Below, piece by piece: positions 23,831-38,800 of a stretch of 64,000 nucleotides of DNA (positions are counted from its first letter, which is position 1; each line of letters opens with the position of its first letter). Origin of the DNA: Galbula dea (lineage: Eukaryota; Chordata; Aves; Piciformes; Galbulidae); contig VWZX01002701.1 of assembly GCA_013399015.1 (NCBI GenBank), positions 1-64,000 on the forward strand, in the 5' to 3' direction. The notes beneath the pieces were generated by a model. That model did not search any database. It worked only from the letters and a program-made list of their open reading frames with translations, and was not told the DNA's origin. The translations under genes and the position numbers were made by a program.

Positions 23831-26800
23831 CTATGTGATGAGGAGAAACAAGAGACAGACAATCAAAGCTGTAACTTCAATGAGGTTAGAAAAATGCTGT
23901 TAACATTTCACAAGCCATCTTCTATCATTAGGCAGAAGGCAGCTAGCAACTTATTTCATTTTAAAATATTCCATTCTTCAGGTATGTAGCCAGACAAATG
24001 AAGATATTTTATCAAATTCCCTTTGGGTATCTCTGACTGATAGACAATTGCATCTAAAACTGGAGTGACTGCATTTCAACCAATTCACCACCAAACCTGT
24101 TCCCCTGTCTCCCTCGATTCCCATTAAAGAGCCTAGCATGGGCAAGAGGCACAGCAGAGCAGCCAAATTCACTCTTCCATAAAGAACAACATAATTGTAA
24201 TGTGTCTGTAAGTGGAAGAGGCAAGGTTGTGTAATCTGCATTGATTTGGCAGAGTGGGCTGGAAAATGAGCAGCTCTTGCCAGCTCAGAGCTCTGTGGGA
24301 AGCAAATTCAGCTTCTGTCACTGTCAACTGGATCTACTTGTGCCAAGGCTGAAGCGGCTCCTGCGACTGGGACGCTGTAATAATCAGGCAGCTTGATCAC
24401 AACAGTTACCTCTCCTCCTTCTTCTTCCCCTTATCTAAGTCCACTTGGCTTTGAACACCCACTGAAAGCAATGGGCAGTGTCTACAGCCTTTTCACATGT
24501 TGTTTAAACCCCACATGTTTTACTTCAGAACAGCCAGTGACTCAGAGACTATCTGGGATTTGCATATACCTGCTCCAGTTCTTAAATCTGTACCTCTCTA
24601 CCCCGTGTCTCCATGCTTATGCCACCACCCTAGAGGCCTTTTTTTCCCCTTCAGGATGCTTGAGACCCCTCAGAATATTGCCAGCTTGCCCCTGACACCC
24701 ACCTGTCCTTACACAAACCAACCCCAGCTTTCCTGAACAGAAAAAGGGATGGCAGAGCCTGCCCCACGGAGCAGTGGCAGGGGTCCTCTGGGAGAGTAAC
24801 TGAGCTTTGTTACCTGTTTTGTCTGCAGGGTAGGTCAGGTTGGTACTGGGGAGTCGTCCTGGTGTGGGAGCTGCAGTGGAAGGTGCAGCTTTGCTTTGTT
24901 CATTGCCTCGGTCAGTCTGGGTGCTGCAGTCTCTGCTGCCTGTTTTCGAGTGGGCTGACAGCAGCGGTGTGGAAGGAAGGACAGGAGAGGGGGTGGAGGG
25001 AATGGATTCAGAGCGATATTCTGTTCCCAGCAGAACACCTTTGGGGGGGAAAAAAAAAGGAGGGAGGAAATTTCACAATCCCAGAAAACAAACTGGTCTC
25101 AGTTCTGCAACCCTCTGTAGTACTTGCTCTAGGATCTGGAAAGGTCTCTGTGCTCCAGCAGACAGCACCAATGTACCTCTCTGTGGCACCTGTTCCTTCT
25201 CTGTTGCTGTGCGCAAAGATACACGAGTGGGCACTACCACTTTACTTCCCTGTCTCTAGCAGTGGCTCACCTGTTGCAGGGTAAATCTGCATGCTCTGAA
25301 ATCAGCTGTACAGATTCTCATTCACATTTCAGGGTCTTTTAGTCCCATGAGGAGACTCTTCGGGCTAACTTCACCCCAGAAAGAAACAATTCATCTAAGG
25401 TTTGTTTTGCTACAACTCGTTTGCTTTGAACACTGGTGTTGAGCCATTCCAGACAGGAGTCATGTTAGTGCAGGCACAACACTACAAGACAGAAACCCTG
25501 AGTAGTATCTCTGCTCCTATTTCAGACTTTACACCTTGAGACAGCTGTAGGAACCCAGCTGAAAGCAAGTGCTTGGGAACTCTGAAAACCACATCTTGAA
25601 CATCCCTGAAGACAGGCATCAAACTGGGAATAAAGGCTTATGCATTTTAATGACAGGGCCTGGACATTAGAAGTCACTATCTCCCAAAAGTAATTAAACC
25701 AAGCAGTTGTTCCAAACAGGTCCCACCTTCCTTGCAGTCAGCTGTACTGTGTGCTAGGCCAGCTGATCTGTCTGTCCAACACACCTTCTTCCTTCTGCTG
25801 CTGCCTCCTCACAGATCTGAACTGCCACTGGTACTCAGAACTTACCTAGGCTGCCTTTCCAGCTCTTGTCCTCCCTCTTCTCCTCCAGGATGGGAGTGCT
25901 GCTCAGTGTTGATGAGTGGGACAGCAAGCCTGAGCCAGCGTTGGAAATGGACATCAGTGACTTGGCAGGTCTCATGGAGGAGAGCTGGTCTGTCTTACCG
26001 GGCTCCTTCCGGGAGCGCTGCTGCAGGACTTTGATCATGGCATCCTTCTCGATGATCTGAGCGTGCAGAGTCTTAATCCTTTTGGAGGAGTAGAAAGAAG
26101 AACAATGTACTTGTGCTCCTGTCTCCTTGCACTGAGGCCTCAGTGCCCCCATGGCTACGACTAGGACTCCCTAAGGCATTTGGGGAGGCCGAGAGGATGC
26201 CAATGAGCTTATTGCCCCAAATATCAGCTGCCTGCTGGCCCACCGAGCAGATCGTGCACCAGACTTCTTGTAGACGAGCATGAGAGAACAGCACTGAGAC
26301 ACACAGCCACCTTTGGCTACTGGAAGTTGCTCTAAATAGCCATGGATTGGGCTTTGAGACAAAGCTGAGAGTTATAGGCAGGATATGAGACCAAGAGAAA
26401 GAAGAGGATTAATGCACTTCAGGGAGTCTACACTGAACCTAACCTGAGGGAAAACAGTTCTGTGAGATTGTTAAGAGGTGGCTGGAGCCTGGGGTCTGAT
26501 GAAGGTGCCCTAAAGAGAGAAGAGGAACAAGCCAGATGCAAAAAAATCTAAGACAAGACTTTTTTGCATTAGCCCTCAGTATCAAGACAGGTTTTGGATT
26601 GCTATGTAGATGCTTCCTTGGCCAAATGAGTGTCTGGCACCCTACAACATTGCTATTGGTGAAGACACAAGAATTTCTGGTTCTGAGGCGTCTACCCAGG
26701 CAATTAATTTAAACTATCTGTCCTAAAGAAGCCAGATAGGACCAAACTGCCTTTTACCTTCCCTCCATGTCGAGACATCTTCTGTTGGCAAGCAGGATCT

Positions 26801-29800
26801 CTTCTTCCTCTTTCTGAATGCGAGCTTCCAGCGAGGTGTCATAGCTAGGGTTAGGCGAGTGGCTGATCACTGTTGCGTCCCTGAGAACAAGCAGTAGAGC
26901 AGATGAAGGGCCATCTAAGTTTGTTGTTTTCCTTCTAGCAGCACTGAATTATTGCTCTAAAACTAACAAACAGGAATATCCACTTTTTTGGAGTTTAGGC
27001 TGGCTCAGTGTCTTCTAAAAATCCAACTCCCAGTCCTAATGAAAGGAGGATTACATAAATGTGAAAGTCAGGACAACAGTCAACCTACTGCATCTCAGGA
27101 CAGTCTACAATCTAACTGAGCCACTGTACTACTGTTCACTGGTTGAGGAGGCAAATCCAAGGACATGGGCAGGGGGAAGGATGGCACACAACACTAGGCA
27201 CTTTCCTTCAACTGAAACAACACAAACTCTGCTTCAGATAAAAAGCTTTTTCCTTTCCAACAGTATCATACGGGGAAACAGTATCAAAGGAAACTAGGCA
27301 TGGAAGTTTCTTAAGCAGTTCTAAGCAGCTTGGTCCAAAAAGCTTGGACTGGGCTGAAAACAGGTTTAGACTGATTCTATGTAGTGCCTTATGTTAACAC
27401 TGTGACAGTTGTTCAGTCCACTAACCAAAACATAATGAGTATTTCATTCTATGCATTGTTGTTCAGTCAGAACAGAGTCACTGTGCTGTGTTCTCTATGA
27501 CTCAACACAAAGAGCATGTTACTGACATAGCTATGCATTAACATAATTAGAAAAAAAACCCAAGCACACACAAAAATGTGGAGTTACCAAGAGCTCTAAT
27601 GCACTGTAAAAAGCAATTTGTTCTCTCAGATCCAGCAGGCCCAGGACCTGTTTGGTAAATGTGTCTTTAACTCTGCAAAAGTTCGGATCGGGAACAGCAA
27701 GGCACCAATGTGAGGGGCATAAGAAGGTCACTCATCAAAGACCCAGACTCCTGCCTGTGCTCTGAAGCATCTTTCCTGCAAACTCAGCTTCCTAAGGGAT
27801 GCTATTTTTCATTAACAAAGAACAGGGAAAGAAGTTTGTGCACAGTGTAGATGAGGTTGCCATTGAAATGAGGGGAATTTCTCACAGTTATATTTTGAAG
27901 GAGATACTAGAGGTGCCAACTGATTATCAACTTGCAGAACTATTGACACTAATGGAATCTTCTCTTTTTGGGGAGAAGCAGCTAGAAGGTTGGCTCTTTC
28001 CTGACTGGAAGGCACTCTTGTTCATGTAACAAAACCTAACCAGGCCTAACATCCCTTCTCATTCCATGATAAACAGACCAGACTCCTACTTATCAGTGTA
28101 CACTGATAATGTGGCCTCTAAGGACAAGCAGTAGCAAAAGCCTTTGGAGAATCTCTGGGGAGGCAGAAAACAGGGTGCTAGAAGCATCAACACCCTAAAA
28201 TAACAGCCTGCTTCTGGAGCAAGATAAGATGAGTCTATAAACACTAACCCAGGAGAGCTGCAACTTCACCCCTGTAATTCTAGTTATGATCTTAGGAGCT
28301 AGGAAGCCAGTTGTGGTAACATCCTGATTTGAATCTGGTTCCTGAAACAACCTAAAATACAATCTACCATCAAGAACCAGAAACTAGTGAGCAATGAAAT
28401 TATATGTAAGCAACACCTAAGGTTAACAAGCTGCATAACAGCTTTTGCTTACCAACAAGCTGGGCCTATTCACACCCATAGTAAATGTTTCTGTACAGTT
28501 GTCTTGGAATGTCAGCTTGTTACCAAATTTCAGACACCCCTCCCCCCCCCCACAAGCAGCATTCTCCATACACAGCAGAATGTTTTGAGCAGATTTCCTA
28601 GTAGATGTTTCTGGTTAGCAACCATGTTGAGGACAATACCACAAAGCACTTTGCAAAAACATTCTGGAGAACAAGTAAGCCATTCAGGGTGAAGGATGTG
28701 AATCACCAAGCTTAGCCCATCTCACATGACTTCAGCAAGGATTGATTCCTGTTTAAAAAAAAACAACAACCCCCTTCTCAGATACCTATTTTTATATCAA
28801 CAGCTTCTAGGAATGGCTCAGAATAAGTCTGGTCTGGAAAAGAGCTCTTGGATGTGGAGGAATCTTCCCCTGGAAAAAAGCTTCTAATTGTTGGCAACTG
28901 CACAGCTCCCAGGAAGAGCAGCCAAGCTCCCCTTGCATGGAGAAGTCTGAGAAGCCATTCAGACCACAAGGTATCACGGGAGGGTGGGATGCCAGCATTC
29001 CTGGGTGGGAAACATGGCATTCAACTGGAAAAAGAAAATAATCCCCCACACTGTGAAAAGTCTCCTTTACCTCTGAGCAGCCACAGTGGCAGCTGCATCC
29101 AAAGCAAACTGCCTCATCACACTCTCTTCCAGGTACTTCTGTTCCCACTTGGTCATGTCAGCTTCCAGAGCAAGAATCCTCTCTTCCTTCTCGCGCAGGA
29201 GCTCCATCAGCGCCGTGGCGTTGTACTCGGAGACGTTGGCAGGCTGAGACGTACCCTGACGCTGAGTTCAAAACACAGCAGAGAAGCCTCAGGTTGCATC
29301 TCTAAGACTAAGGGTTGGTTGGTTTGCTTTTTGGCTTTAGGACAGAGCAGCACTGGCCTGATGGAAAAACCCCCAGCCACAGTGAGATGCAGTGACCTAT
29401 GCCATGTTGGGCAGGCTAGGGGATGGGAATGGTCTCCTCTAGAGCTGAATCTGAAACGTCTGCAGGGGCAGTTCAGCCTCACTGGCAAAACTGGGAAACA
29501 AGCTCACAGAATGCAAGGAGGCTAGTGAAGGACATGCTTTAGTGGCATGGTGGTGACAGACTGACAGTTGGACTTGATGATCTTAGAGAGGTCTCTTCCA
29601 ACCTTAATGCTGTCTTATTGCTTTTATCTCCATTTTCTGTTTGGAATGGAAGCATTAAATCAAATCAGCTCAATACCATGCCCAGCAAATCCATTCTTCT
29701 AGCTGACAAAAGAAAAACCTGTTAATTTTCTAAGATGGAAAAAAAACACTGCCCTTCCTTTACATGAGGTATAAGGTATAGTGTACAAGCCTACAGGAAA

Positions 29801-32800
29801 GCTACTATGGCCCAGGGGAACAGTAGGTACCTGCTGCATCCGGAGAGATTCCAGTTCCCTCTCCAGCCGGGTCCGCAGCCTGTGTTCCAGCTGCTCCCGT
29901 TTCTCACATGCTGCCTGCAGCTGAACCAGGGCCTGCTGCATCTTCTCCACCTTCTCAACATAGACCTGCTTCTTTTTGAGCTGAAACACAGGAATAAAAT
30001 GCAACAGGAGTTAAATAATGAGAGCAAGCAAGTGAACTTGTAAGTTTTGTACACGCTGCAGAGTGCAGAAACCCCAGCTGGGAAGAAGATGTGCAGGTGA
30101 CCTGTTGGATCTGTTGGAGCAGGTCCAGAGGAGGCCACAAAAATGATGGGGAGCACCTCTGTTTTGAGGACAGGATGAGAGATTTGGGGTGGTCCAGCCT
30201 TGAGAGGGCTCCAGGGAGACCTTAGTGCAGCTTTCCAGTACTTCACAGGGCCTATCAGAAAGATGGGGACAGGCTTTTCAACATGACCTGTCAGGACAGG
30301 GCAAGGGGTGATGGGTTGAAAGTAAAAGAAGGAGATTTAGGATAGATAGAAGGAAGACATTTTTCTTTACAGTGAGTGTGGTGAGACCCTGCCCCAGGTT
30401 GCCCAGAGAGGTGGGACATGTCCCATCCCTGGAACTATTCCAGGTCAGATTGGGGCTGTGAGCACCCTATCTAGATGAAGATGTCCCTGACTGGACTAGG
30501 TGTCCTTGAAAGGTCTCTTCCAGCCCAAACCATTCTATGATTCTGTGACTGCTGTCAGTGTTCCCCAGACTCCTGCTCTGCATTCAACACTCAGGATGTC
30601 ACAGGTCCTTCCCATACTTGTTTTTAGGCTTATTTGTTCTTTTTGTCCTCAGTCACCCCATGGTAATGATGGGGAAACTGAGGCAATTATCTGTTGCAAA
30701 TGACTGTGACCAGCAACAGGCTAGCCAGGGCATCTGGGTTCACAGTGCAGAGTGCTGAAGTGACCTGATCCCTTACCAAGGTAAGTGAAGCTAAGACAGC
30801 ATTTAGAGCTGGCTTAAGTTGGGAACACTTCTCAGGGCAATACTGAAAACTGCTGGCAGTGGTTTCAGGAGATGAAGCAGAAACTGAATCAAAATTTGTA
30901 GTGCTCCTACTCCAGTCCTGTAACAACAGAATCATGAATAGGACCCAAAGCACGGACCAGACACTGCCTGTGCTCTCTCCACACTGCAGCCAGGTTTACT
31001 CTAGCAGTCTAGACATTCACCTTGGTCAGCTTGGCCCACTCTCACCTGAGAGGTTCTGCTTCATTTCCTTGCCCCTGCCCTTCTGTCCTCCTCCATTGTT
31101 CATCCTGCAAACCAAGCTCCTATCCTGCCTTCTGATAAGCAATGAAAACTACCACACTGAGAGCCCCAACAACTGTCTCAGCAAGGTTAATCCATAATTC
31201 AGGCAGAATAAACCCAAACTAAAATAGGAATTAAGAAACAGAAAAGAAACACACCCAGGGCCCAGCTCCGCTCTAATACAGGGAATACTCCAAACCTATG
31301 GGCATCATTTTCTGTTAAGGGAAAGACTACCAATTACAATTAGCTGATCTTCTGTGGCAAATTTGGGCTATTGCTTTTGTAGTGATGACTGTCATCAATC
31401 CTGAAATAGAAAAGTAGCAAGAAGAAGGCAACTTCTCAGCTCCAAAGTCTAGAGAGAAGCACCGCAATATCAAAACCAGGCTCCCTTATGTGAGTTCAAA
31501 GAGCTACTCTCCAGCTTCATGGAAGAAAAGTCCTCTGAGGGATATTAAAGATAAAAGACACCACTTTTGGCTCTGAAGTCCTTCTTGGAAGTGGAAAGTA
31601 TTCTGGGAAAGAAAGCATTGCTGTTTGTTGGCCCCATTCTGATAGTGTTCCCTAGGAATTTGCTGTTAGTTTTGATGGAGAGAAGCTATGAGGCTTGCTG
31701 GGCTTTGATCTGAACAACATCAGCTGTCCCTACATCACACCTTGCTTCTGGAAAGGTCTTAGCATGTGTTTCTTCAAATCTTTCCCTTTTCCTACTCCTG
31801 TTCCTTGAGGCAATCCAGAGACTGCAATGGTAACAGCAGAGAGAGAGGAAAAAAACCCTCCAAAGGCTATTAAGGCCAGGCATGGTCTCCTTTTCTTCTC
31901 TTCACAAAGTCAGCAGGCATCTAATCTCACAGTATGAATGTTGCTGCCCTAGAGGATTTTCCCCAAACAAGTATTTTATAAATAAAGTTACAATAAACAG
32001 TGAGTAACCCAGCCAAAGGCCTTCCTACACCAGCACATGTCCAGCAGAAATGGACTTCTGTGCTTTGATTGCTCAAGATTTCAAGCCTATTTGGAATGGG
32101 AGGGACAAGAACAGTTTACTACAACTTAATATTCCACTGCTGCACTGCAGAAATCAATAAAAATGATAAACTTGATAGATCTTTTTATTCCAGATCCTAG
32201 GGTTTAACAACACTGCCTTAAGCTTTCTCAGACTCCAATAAAGTGTAGATGAACCTAATGCACTAGTTTTACACTTAGATCAGGAGCAGCTCAGAGTAGT
32301 TCTGTAACTAGCCAAAAATAATAAACTGTGAGTCAGCTGCAGAACCTAGAAATGGAGAGCATCCAAGGATTTGGTTTTGCAGATGAGCTTCCTGACCTGG
32401 ATTAGAGTAAGGAACAACCTAATAAACTTGTTAGCAGCAAAATAGCATAGAATCATTCTGGTTGGAAAAGACCTCTGAGATCACCATGCATCAAGCTGAA
32501 GAATAATCTTGTGCAAATCAGCCCTCCTGCCCCACTCTGTATAAAAAATTAAGGAATGAAGGACAGACATTTGGTCTCTTATTACCTACCACAAAGCATT
32601 TCCATTTCTGAACACAGGTTTTTAACACACACATAAAATTCTCCTTGCAGAAGCAGCCACAAGCAACACTTGACTAGTTTCCTCATTAATAAACCTGAGC
32701 ATGCATATGTGTGGATGAACATTTTGGCCTGCATTCAAAGAATACCAAGAGGCCAGTCAAAAAAAACCAAAAAGAAAAGAAGAAGGACAGAGAAATTCCA

Positions 32801-35800
32801 CTGCAGTGTTCACTTTGAAAGTGCTCCCCCCTCAGCCAAACCTGCAGGTGAAGTGTTGCAACACCAGCTGTTGCCCAAGGTACCCCCACTGCCTGCACAT
32901 GCCTAACTCATGCACCAAGCATGGCTTATTCAGTGGCTTTTCCTCAAGACAAGGGGTTTTTCCTCTTCACAAATCACACTTTTATCAGCCAGCATCAAGA
33001 AGAATAGGAATGTTAGAATATTTGGGGGTTTGTGTGAATCTGGGGGTTTTTAATGGCTTAAGAAAGGAATTCACTCAGGAATCTGTCCAATCTTTTTCAG
33101 GTTTATTTGGAACACAGGTGTTCAGGAAGCTTTAAAGGCAGGTATGTGCCCCAGACAACACAACTTTTCCAATGCCTCTTTTGACCCTGTTATCTTTTCC
33201 ATATCAGATTGGTTGATTTTGTGCACTTGTTGCCCTCAGTCAACTCACTGCATATTCTGGCAGTGTGGTTCATTTCCAGCTCTGCCACCTCTGCTACTGT
33301 AACCACTTGAGAGCAACAAATCCCCTTTCTGTGAACCAGGATTCTCCAGGAGTGGTACCTGTGAAATCTCTTGGGTTTTGTTATTTGGTTTGGTTTTTTC
33401 AGTCTTTCTGAGTTGATCTCTCCTCTCATTGTAGAGAGGAAAAGGAATAATTCTTCCAAGCACAGAGGGATTTCATTACCATGAACTGAGAGTATGATCA
33501 TGCCTTTCTCAGACAGGAATTGGAAGCAGATTCCTGAGCATTGCCAGGATGCTGCAGACATAAGGGAGATGGGAGGAAGGGGGGGGAAAAAAAACCCCAA
33601 AACAGCAGCATGCTGAGGCTTGTTCTTGGTCATTTGCCATGGATTCCCCACCCTCTGCCAGCAAAGAACCAAAACTGGCTGCTCAGTGCCAAAGACCACA
33701 GGAACAACTACCATGGAGGAGATGGCATCAAAGGAGGCTGGAACTCTCTCCCTCTGCAAGAGGCCTTGTAGTGAACACGTGCTCTAGATAAGAAGAGTTC
33801 ATTCCTGAAGCTTTACAAGGCTGCAGTCACACCCTTTGGGATGTCACTTGAAATAAATTGGACAAGACAGTCATTTGCCTTTTGATGTTGCTGCATTTAA
33901 CTAAGGAAGCTCATGCTCACCTAATGTATTGTAACTGTTTTGCCTTGAAGGCTTCTCTGAAAATGCAGAGCATTTTACTCATCATCATATCTTTACTATA
34001 ACACTCTTTCAGGTGCTCAGACCTCAGTGCATGTCTGGAAGCTCAGCACAGCACTCCAGCATGACTGCCTCCCTTGCCAGCATTTCCTGCAGCACATGGC
34101 ACAACTTTAATCACAGTCGGTAAGGTTGGAAGAGACCTCGAAGATCATCAAGTCCAACCATCAACCTATCACCCCCATGCCACTGACCACGGCCCTAAGT
34201 GCCACATCTACATGTTTTTTAACCCCCTCCAGGGATGGTGACTCCACCACTGCCCTGGGCAGCCTGGGCCAATGCCTAAAAGCTCTTGCTGGGAAGAAAT
34301 TTTTCCTGATATCCAACCTAAACCTCCCCTGGTGCAACTTGAGGCCACTTCCTCTTGTCCTCTCACTGGTAATCCAGGAGAAAAGACCAACTCCCTCCTC
34401 ACTTCAACCTTCTTTCAGGGAGTTGTAGAGTGAGAAGGTCTCCCCTGAGCCTCCTCTTCCTCAGGCTAACCAACCCCAGTTCCCTCAGCTGCTTCTCATA
34501 AGACTTACCCTCCAGACCCCTCCCCAGCCTCGCTGCCCTTCTCTGGAGAAGCTCCAGCTCCTCTATGTCTTCCTTCTCCAGGCCAACCCCTCCCTGCTTT
34601 GGAAAATGTCCTAAGCAAGTATCAGAGGTTAGGCTTTAACTCCATGAAAAGAGACTACTACTGAAAGCACTGTACACAAGAGCAGCCACTCTCCAGCTCT
34701 CACCCACTACAGCGCTTACGTAAATTCTGCAGCAGGACTGAGGACAAGAAAAATAAAGGAGGCAAGGGCTGGCCTGGGACTCTGTGGAAATCTAGGCCAC
34801 AAAAGTGTGAACTGATGCAGGGAATACCCTGGAGAGATTCCCTGGCCTCCTGATCCAGTATTTTATTTCCTGTATCCCTCTGTCAAGATTGCTTTCTGCA
34901 GTTGAGAGCCAGCTGGGAGAAGCAGGATACACTTGGGATTCAGAGGCTTTATTGCTCACAAGAGTCTGGCTGACCTGAGGAGCAATCTGTTTCCATGTGA
35001 GGCAGAAAGATTTACTGCCTGAAAACGTTTGCACACCAATATCCCTGAACTGCAGGGCCTCCAAGCAATGGAAAAGGAATCAAGCACTCTAAACAAAGTC
35101 ACTAAACCTAGGAAACTGAAACTAGTTCTTCTCACAGGAGGAAAAACATTCTCAGAGAATGTCATGCCTGGCAGGAGGCAAACTGCAAGCTTCTCTGCCA
35201 CAGAGAGCGTTTGCATGGCCTGAAATCAATGGCCAAGGATAAAGCATTCCTCTCAGAAATAGGCACAGTTGATTACTACTTCAGCTGCCCAGCAGAAAAG
35301 GGACTAACATTCTAAAGTCAAACCTACAACTACCTGAAAGGAGGCTGGAGCAAGGTGGGGGTCAGTCTTTTCTCCTGGGTTAAGAGGAAACGGCCTCAAG
35401 TTGCACCAGGGGAGGTTTAGGTTGGGTATCAGGAGCAATTTCTTCCCAGAAGGAGTGGTTAGGCATTGGCCCAGGCTGCCCAGGGCAGTGGTGGAGTCAC
35501 CATCCCTGCAGGGGTTCAGAAAGCATCTAGATGTGGTACTTAGGGATGTGGTTCGGTGGCATGGGGGTGGTAGGCTGATGGTTGGACTTGATGATCTCAG
35601 CTGTCTCTTCCAACCTTACTGATTCTGTGAAATCCTGTTCCTTCACTTGCTTCAGGCTTTGACAAACCATGCAATCTCTCTCAGGGATCCCTGGTCCTCA
35701 CAGAAGAAAGGCTCTGAAGAGGGCATGAAGGTTTCACACACGCAGCACAGGGAGCAGGGGCATCTGGGAATGAAGAATTTTCACTGTCAAGTCATTAGAA

Positions 35801-38800
35801 GCAAGGGAGGTAGGGAGTGTAACATCCTCCAGACTGGAGCTGCCTCTGCAGGACCAACACAACCCTGAACATAGCAGGTGAGGAGGAAGAAAGGATCATC
35901 TCCTGTGAAGAGATTCATCGCTTCCAGATGCGTTACTCGAGTGTTTCTGGGGGAGAAAAGAAGACTTCCTGCACAGCTAGCACGGTTCAGAAACTCTCCC
36001 AGGCACTTTGACAAGCCAGCCATTACCCTCTTCATCTTGGGAGAGTGTTCCCTAAATTGGGAACACTCCTCAGCATCTGCTTCTCTCCCACCCACCACCT
36101 CTGATGTCTTCAAAGTCCTTTGTTTAATACATTCAGGGTGCTTGCATCCCATTCTGCCTTCATCCTAAAGCTGAATCCATTCAGATGCAGCTGAAAATGT
36201 GTTTCCCCACAGGAATTTGCCTGCTATGGCAGAAATGTAGTAAGAACAACCAAAAAAAGGGACAGCAAGCACGTTGAAACCACCTCTCCCTCATGCAGTT
36301 GGAATATATTCCTCTAGGATGCCTTTGAACCCTCAGTTTGTTTGAATCCAGGCCCAGCAAGAGCTCATGCTGAAGCAATTTGGTAACACTATCCTCTTGC
36401 TAGGGAATACTGTTTGTTGCACAGGAATGTCAGAAGGTCTCTCCATTTGTTTGGCTTAAAATAAGCTGTAACTCTCAAAGCCACCTCTACAGGCTGAGGA
36501 GGAAAGGTAGCAACACAGCAACAAAAAGCCAGTTCTCTGCTGTTACAAGAATGCAGACCATGAGAGACACACACAGACAAATATACTAGCTACAGGGATG
36601 AGAGGGAGCTTTCTCTTTTCTCCACCCTACCCATCTATGAGTCAGAAGCCATCCAAAAAGTGTCCCCTTTGAGTATGAGCTGCTTTAAAAGCAACTCTGG
36701 CCTGAAAGGAGTAGTTATGTAGCTCTGAGAGGGTAATAATTTAGGTGAGACAAAGCTGTGGAGATTGGGAATATCTCTTTACAGGCCCAGAGCAGTGATT
36801 GGGAAAAAACAGACAAGCCTTCAAGCACACAAACTCTCCTTTGGGTCTCTTCCCTGCAAGCCAGAGCTCTGTTCTGAAAGTATCTCAGACACAGCACATA
36901 AAGTACAACACAGCTCACTTGGAAAGGAACATTTCTGCATTTCCCTACAGACACAACCCTCACTGTTATCAGAAACAGTGCTCCACAATAGCTGAGTGGG
37001 AAATTAATATCTTAGCACTGAAATCTGGTTTATGTTGAATTCTGATGGCTGAAAGGTCTTACAGCTTCTATAGACAAGCCACTTACAGAAAAGATATTTC
37101 ATTCAAATGTCTTCCTTCATTAAAGAGGATGTTTGGCTTCTCTTTCCACCACAAAGTGTGTGCATGAGGATGGCAAGAAGCAGCTATTTATATCTTCTTA
37201 GTGGTAGTCACTATTTTTCAAAGCTGCCTCCTTCAGGCACTCATTAAAACAGTGGCTTGTAAAGTGGGGGAGCAAAGGAGCACAAGTTACACTGCTCTAA
37301 AGAAACCACAACCTTTCTTTTAAAGTTGAAGTGTGATCTTCCATGGGATGAATTACCAGGGGAAGAGAAATGACCAAGTTCAAGAAAAGTGCTGGAAATT
37401 CCTTTGTTTTTTGGTTTTGTTGTTGTTTTTAGAAGGAAGTGTAAAGCCAGGAGCAATTGTACCTTCTACAACCAGCAGTTGTGGTTAGATAAAGTATTTG
37501 GCAGCAATTTCCCTCCTGCAATCTTAGAAGCCTGCTAAGGACTCACAAGCAGGCAGAACTCAGAGTCTTGGGCTGGGCAGGATGAGCCTTTCTGGAGGCT
37601 CAGCAATTCTGTCTCTGGCCCAGAGCAAAGGGAAGTTTAAGCATCTGCTCTGTTTGCTGAAGAAGGCTCTCAAGGTGTGTGCTGGCAGATGTTGGGTAAA
37701 TCACAGTAACATGACCCTTTTCAAAGCTCACACAAGCCATCTGCCACCAGCTCCAAACCTGCTGCACACTGCAGCTATTCAAATGTTTACCTCAAAATTG
37801 AGGCCACCATGGTAATCCATGCTCCAAAATGAGGACTTTTCATTGCTTTAGCTGCCAACATTGTGACTAACCATTACTGACTGTGCTATGGTTTTAAGTC
37901 AATATGCATTTTACCTCAAATGTATTCAATTGATCTCAAATTTACTGCATGTAATGAAAATTCTCTGCAGTTTTGGTCCTAAAAAAACCCTACCATTTCA
38001 CTAAAAACCACTTTAATGAGCTGCTGACTTATGCTTCATTGTGGAACATCTACTAAAGAGAAGAATGAAAATGGAGAAGTGAAAACAGGGCATAATGACT
38101 GGATCTCTATGTAGAGAAGCAGTAAAACTTAGCTATTACATCTAAAACATCTACCTCCTTAGCAGCTCTGCTCAGAGGCATATTTCAGTTCATTTTAAAT
38201 ACTCATGATCACTCACCCTTCTTGTGTTCTGCAGAAATAAACTCCACACTATCAAAAACTTGCAGAGCAGCTTGTTCTAAATTTGAAGAGCCCTTTCATC
38301 CCTGCTAACAGACCAGGGAAGCATTCTCTGAATGTCTCCTTCTGCTTCCCCCTATACTGCAGTATCTCCAAGATCACTCCTTTCTCCATCACATTTAGCA
38401 TCCCTTTAACTCTCCCTTCCCTCTAAATTGCATGTTAAAATCCAGTATATATATATATATAGATACATAAAAGCTCTCAAAGCTCCATAGGAGTAGACAA
38501 GTACCTACATTTTATAGCTGAGTGGTTTTGTCCAAAGTGGCAATTCAGGCAAAGGATTTTACAAAGAATCTGGAAGTTCCAATGCCAGTGCAACATTTCA
38601 GCTCAGCTCCAGTGATATGTGGCTTATAGCTCTCATTAGGATGGAAATATGCTTCTTCTAAAGGATCTGGTGCAGATAAGGCAGAGTAACTCTGCTTAAT
38701 AGGAAGTCAAGAAGGGGAAGGGGAGGAAGAGGAAAAAAAAAGCTGAAAATTTACTTCACAGGATGCAACAACTGAAATATGCACATTCCCCTCAGGGCCT

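Noticed and set aside
24835..25038. 67-codon minus-strand frame ending at the exon 10 acceptor
   Set aside because: It overlaps AMOT exon 10 in the wrong frame. The correct frame gives the conserved STPSPV and CSTQTDRG segments.
28848..29525. 225-codon plus-strand open frame
   Set aside because: Antisense over AMOT exon 7 and intron 6, no recognisable domain.
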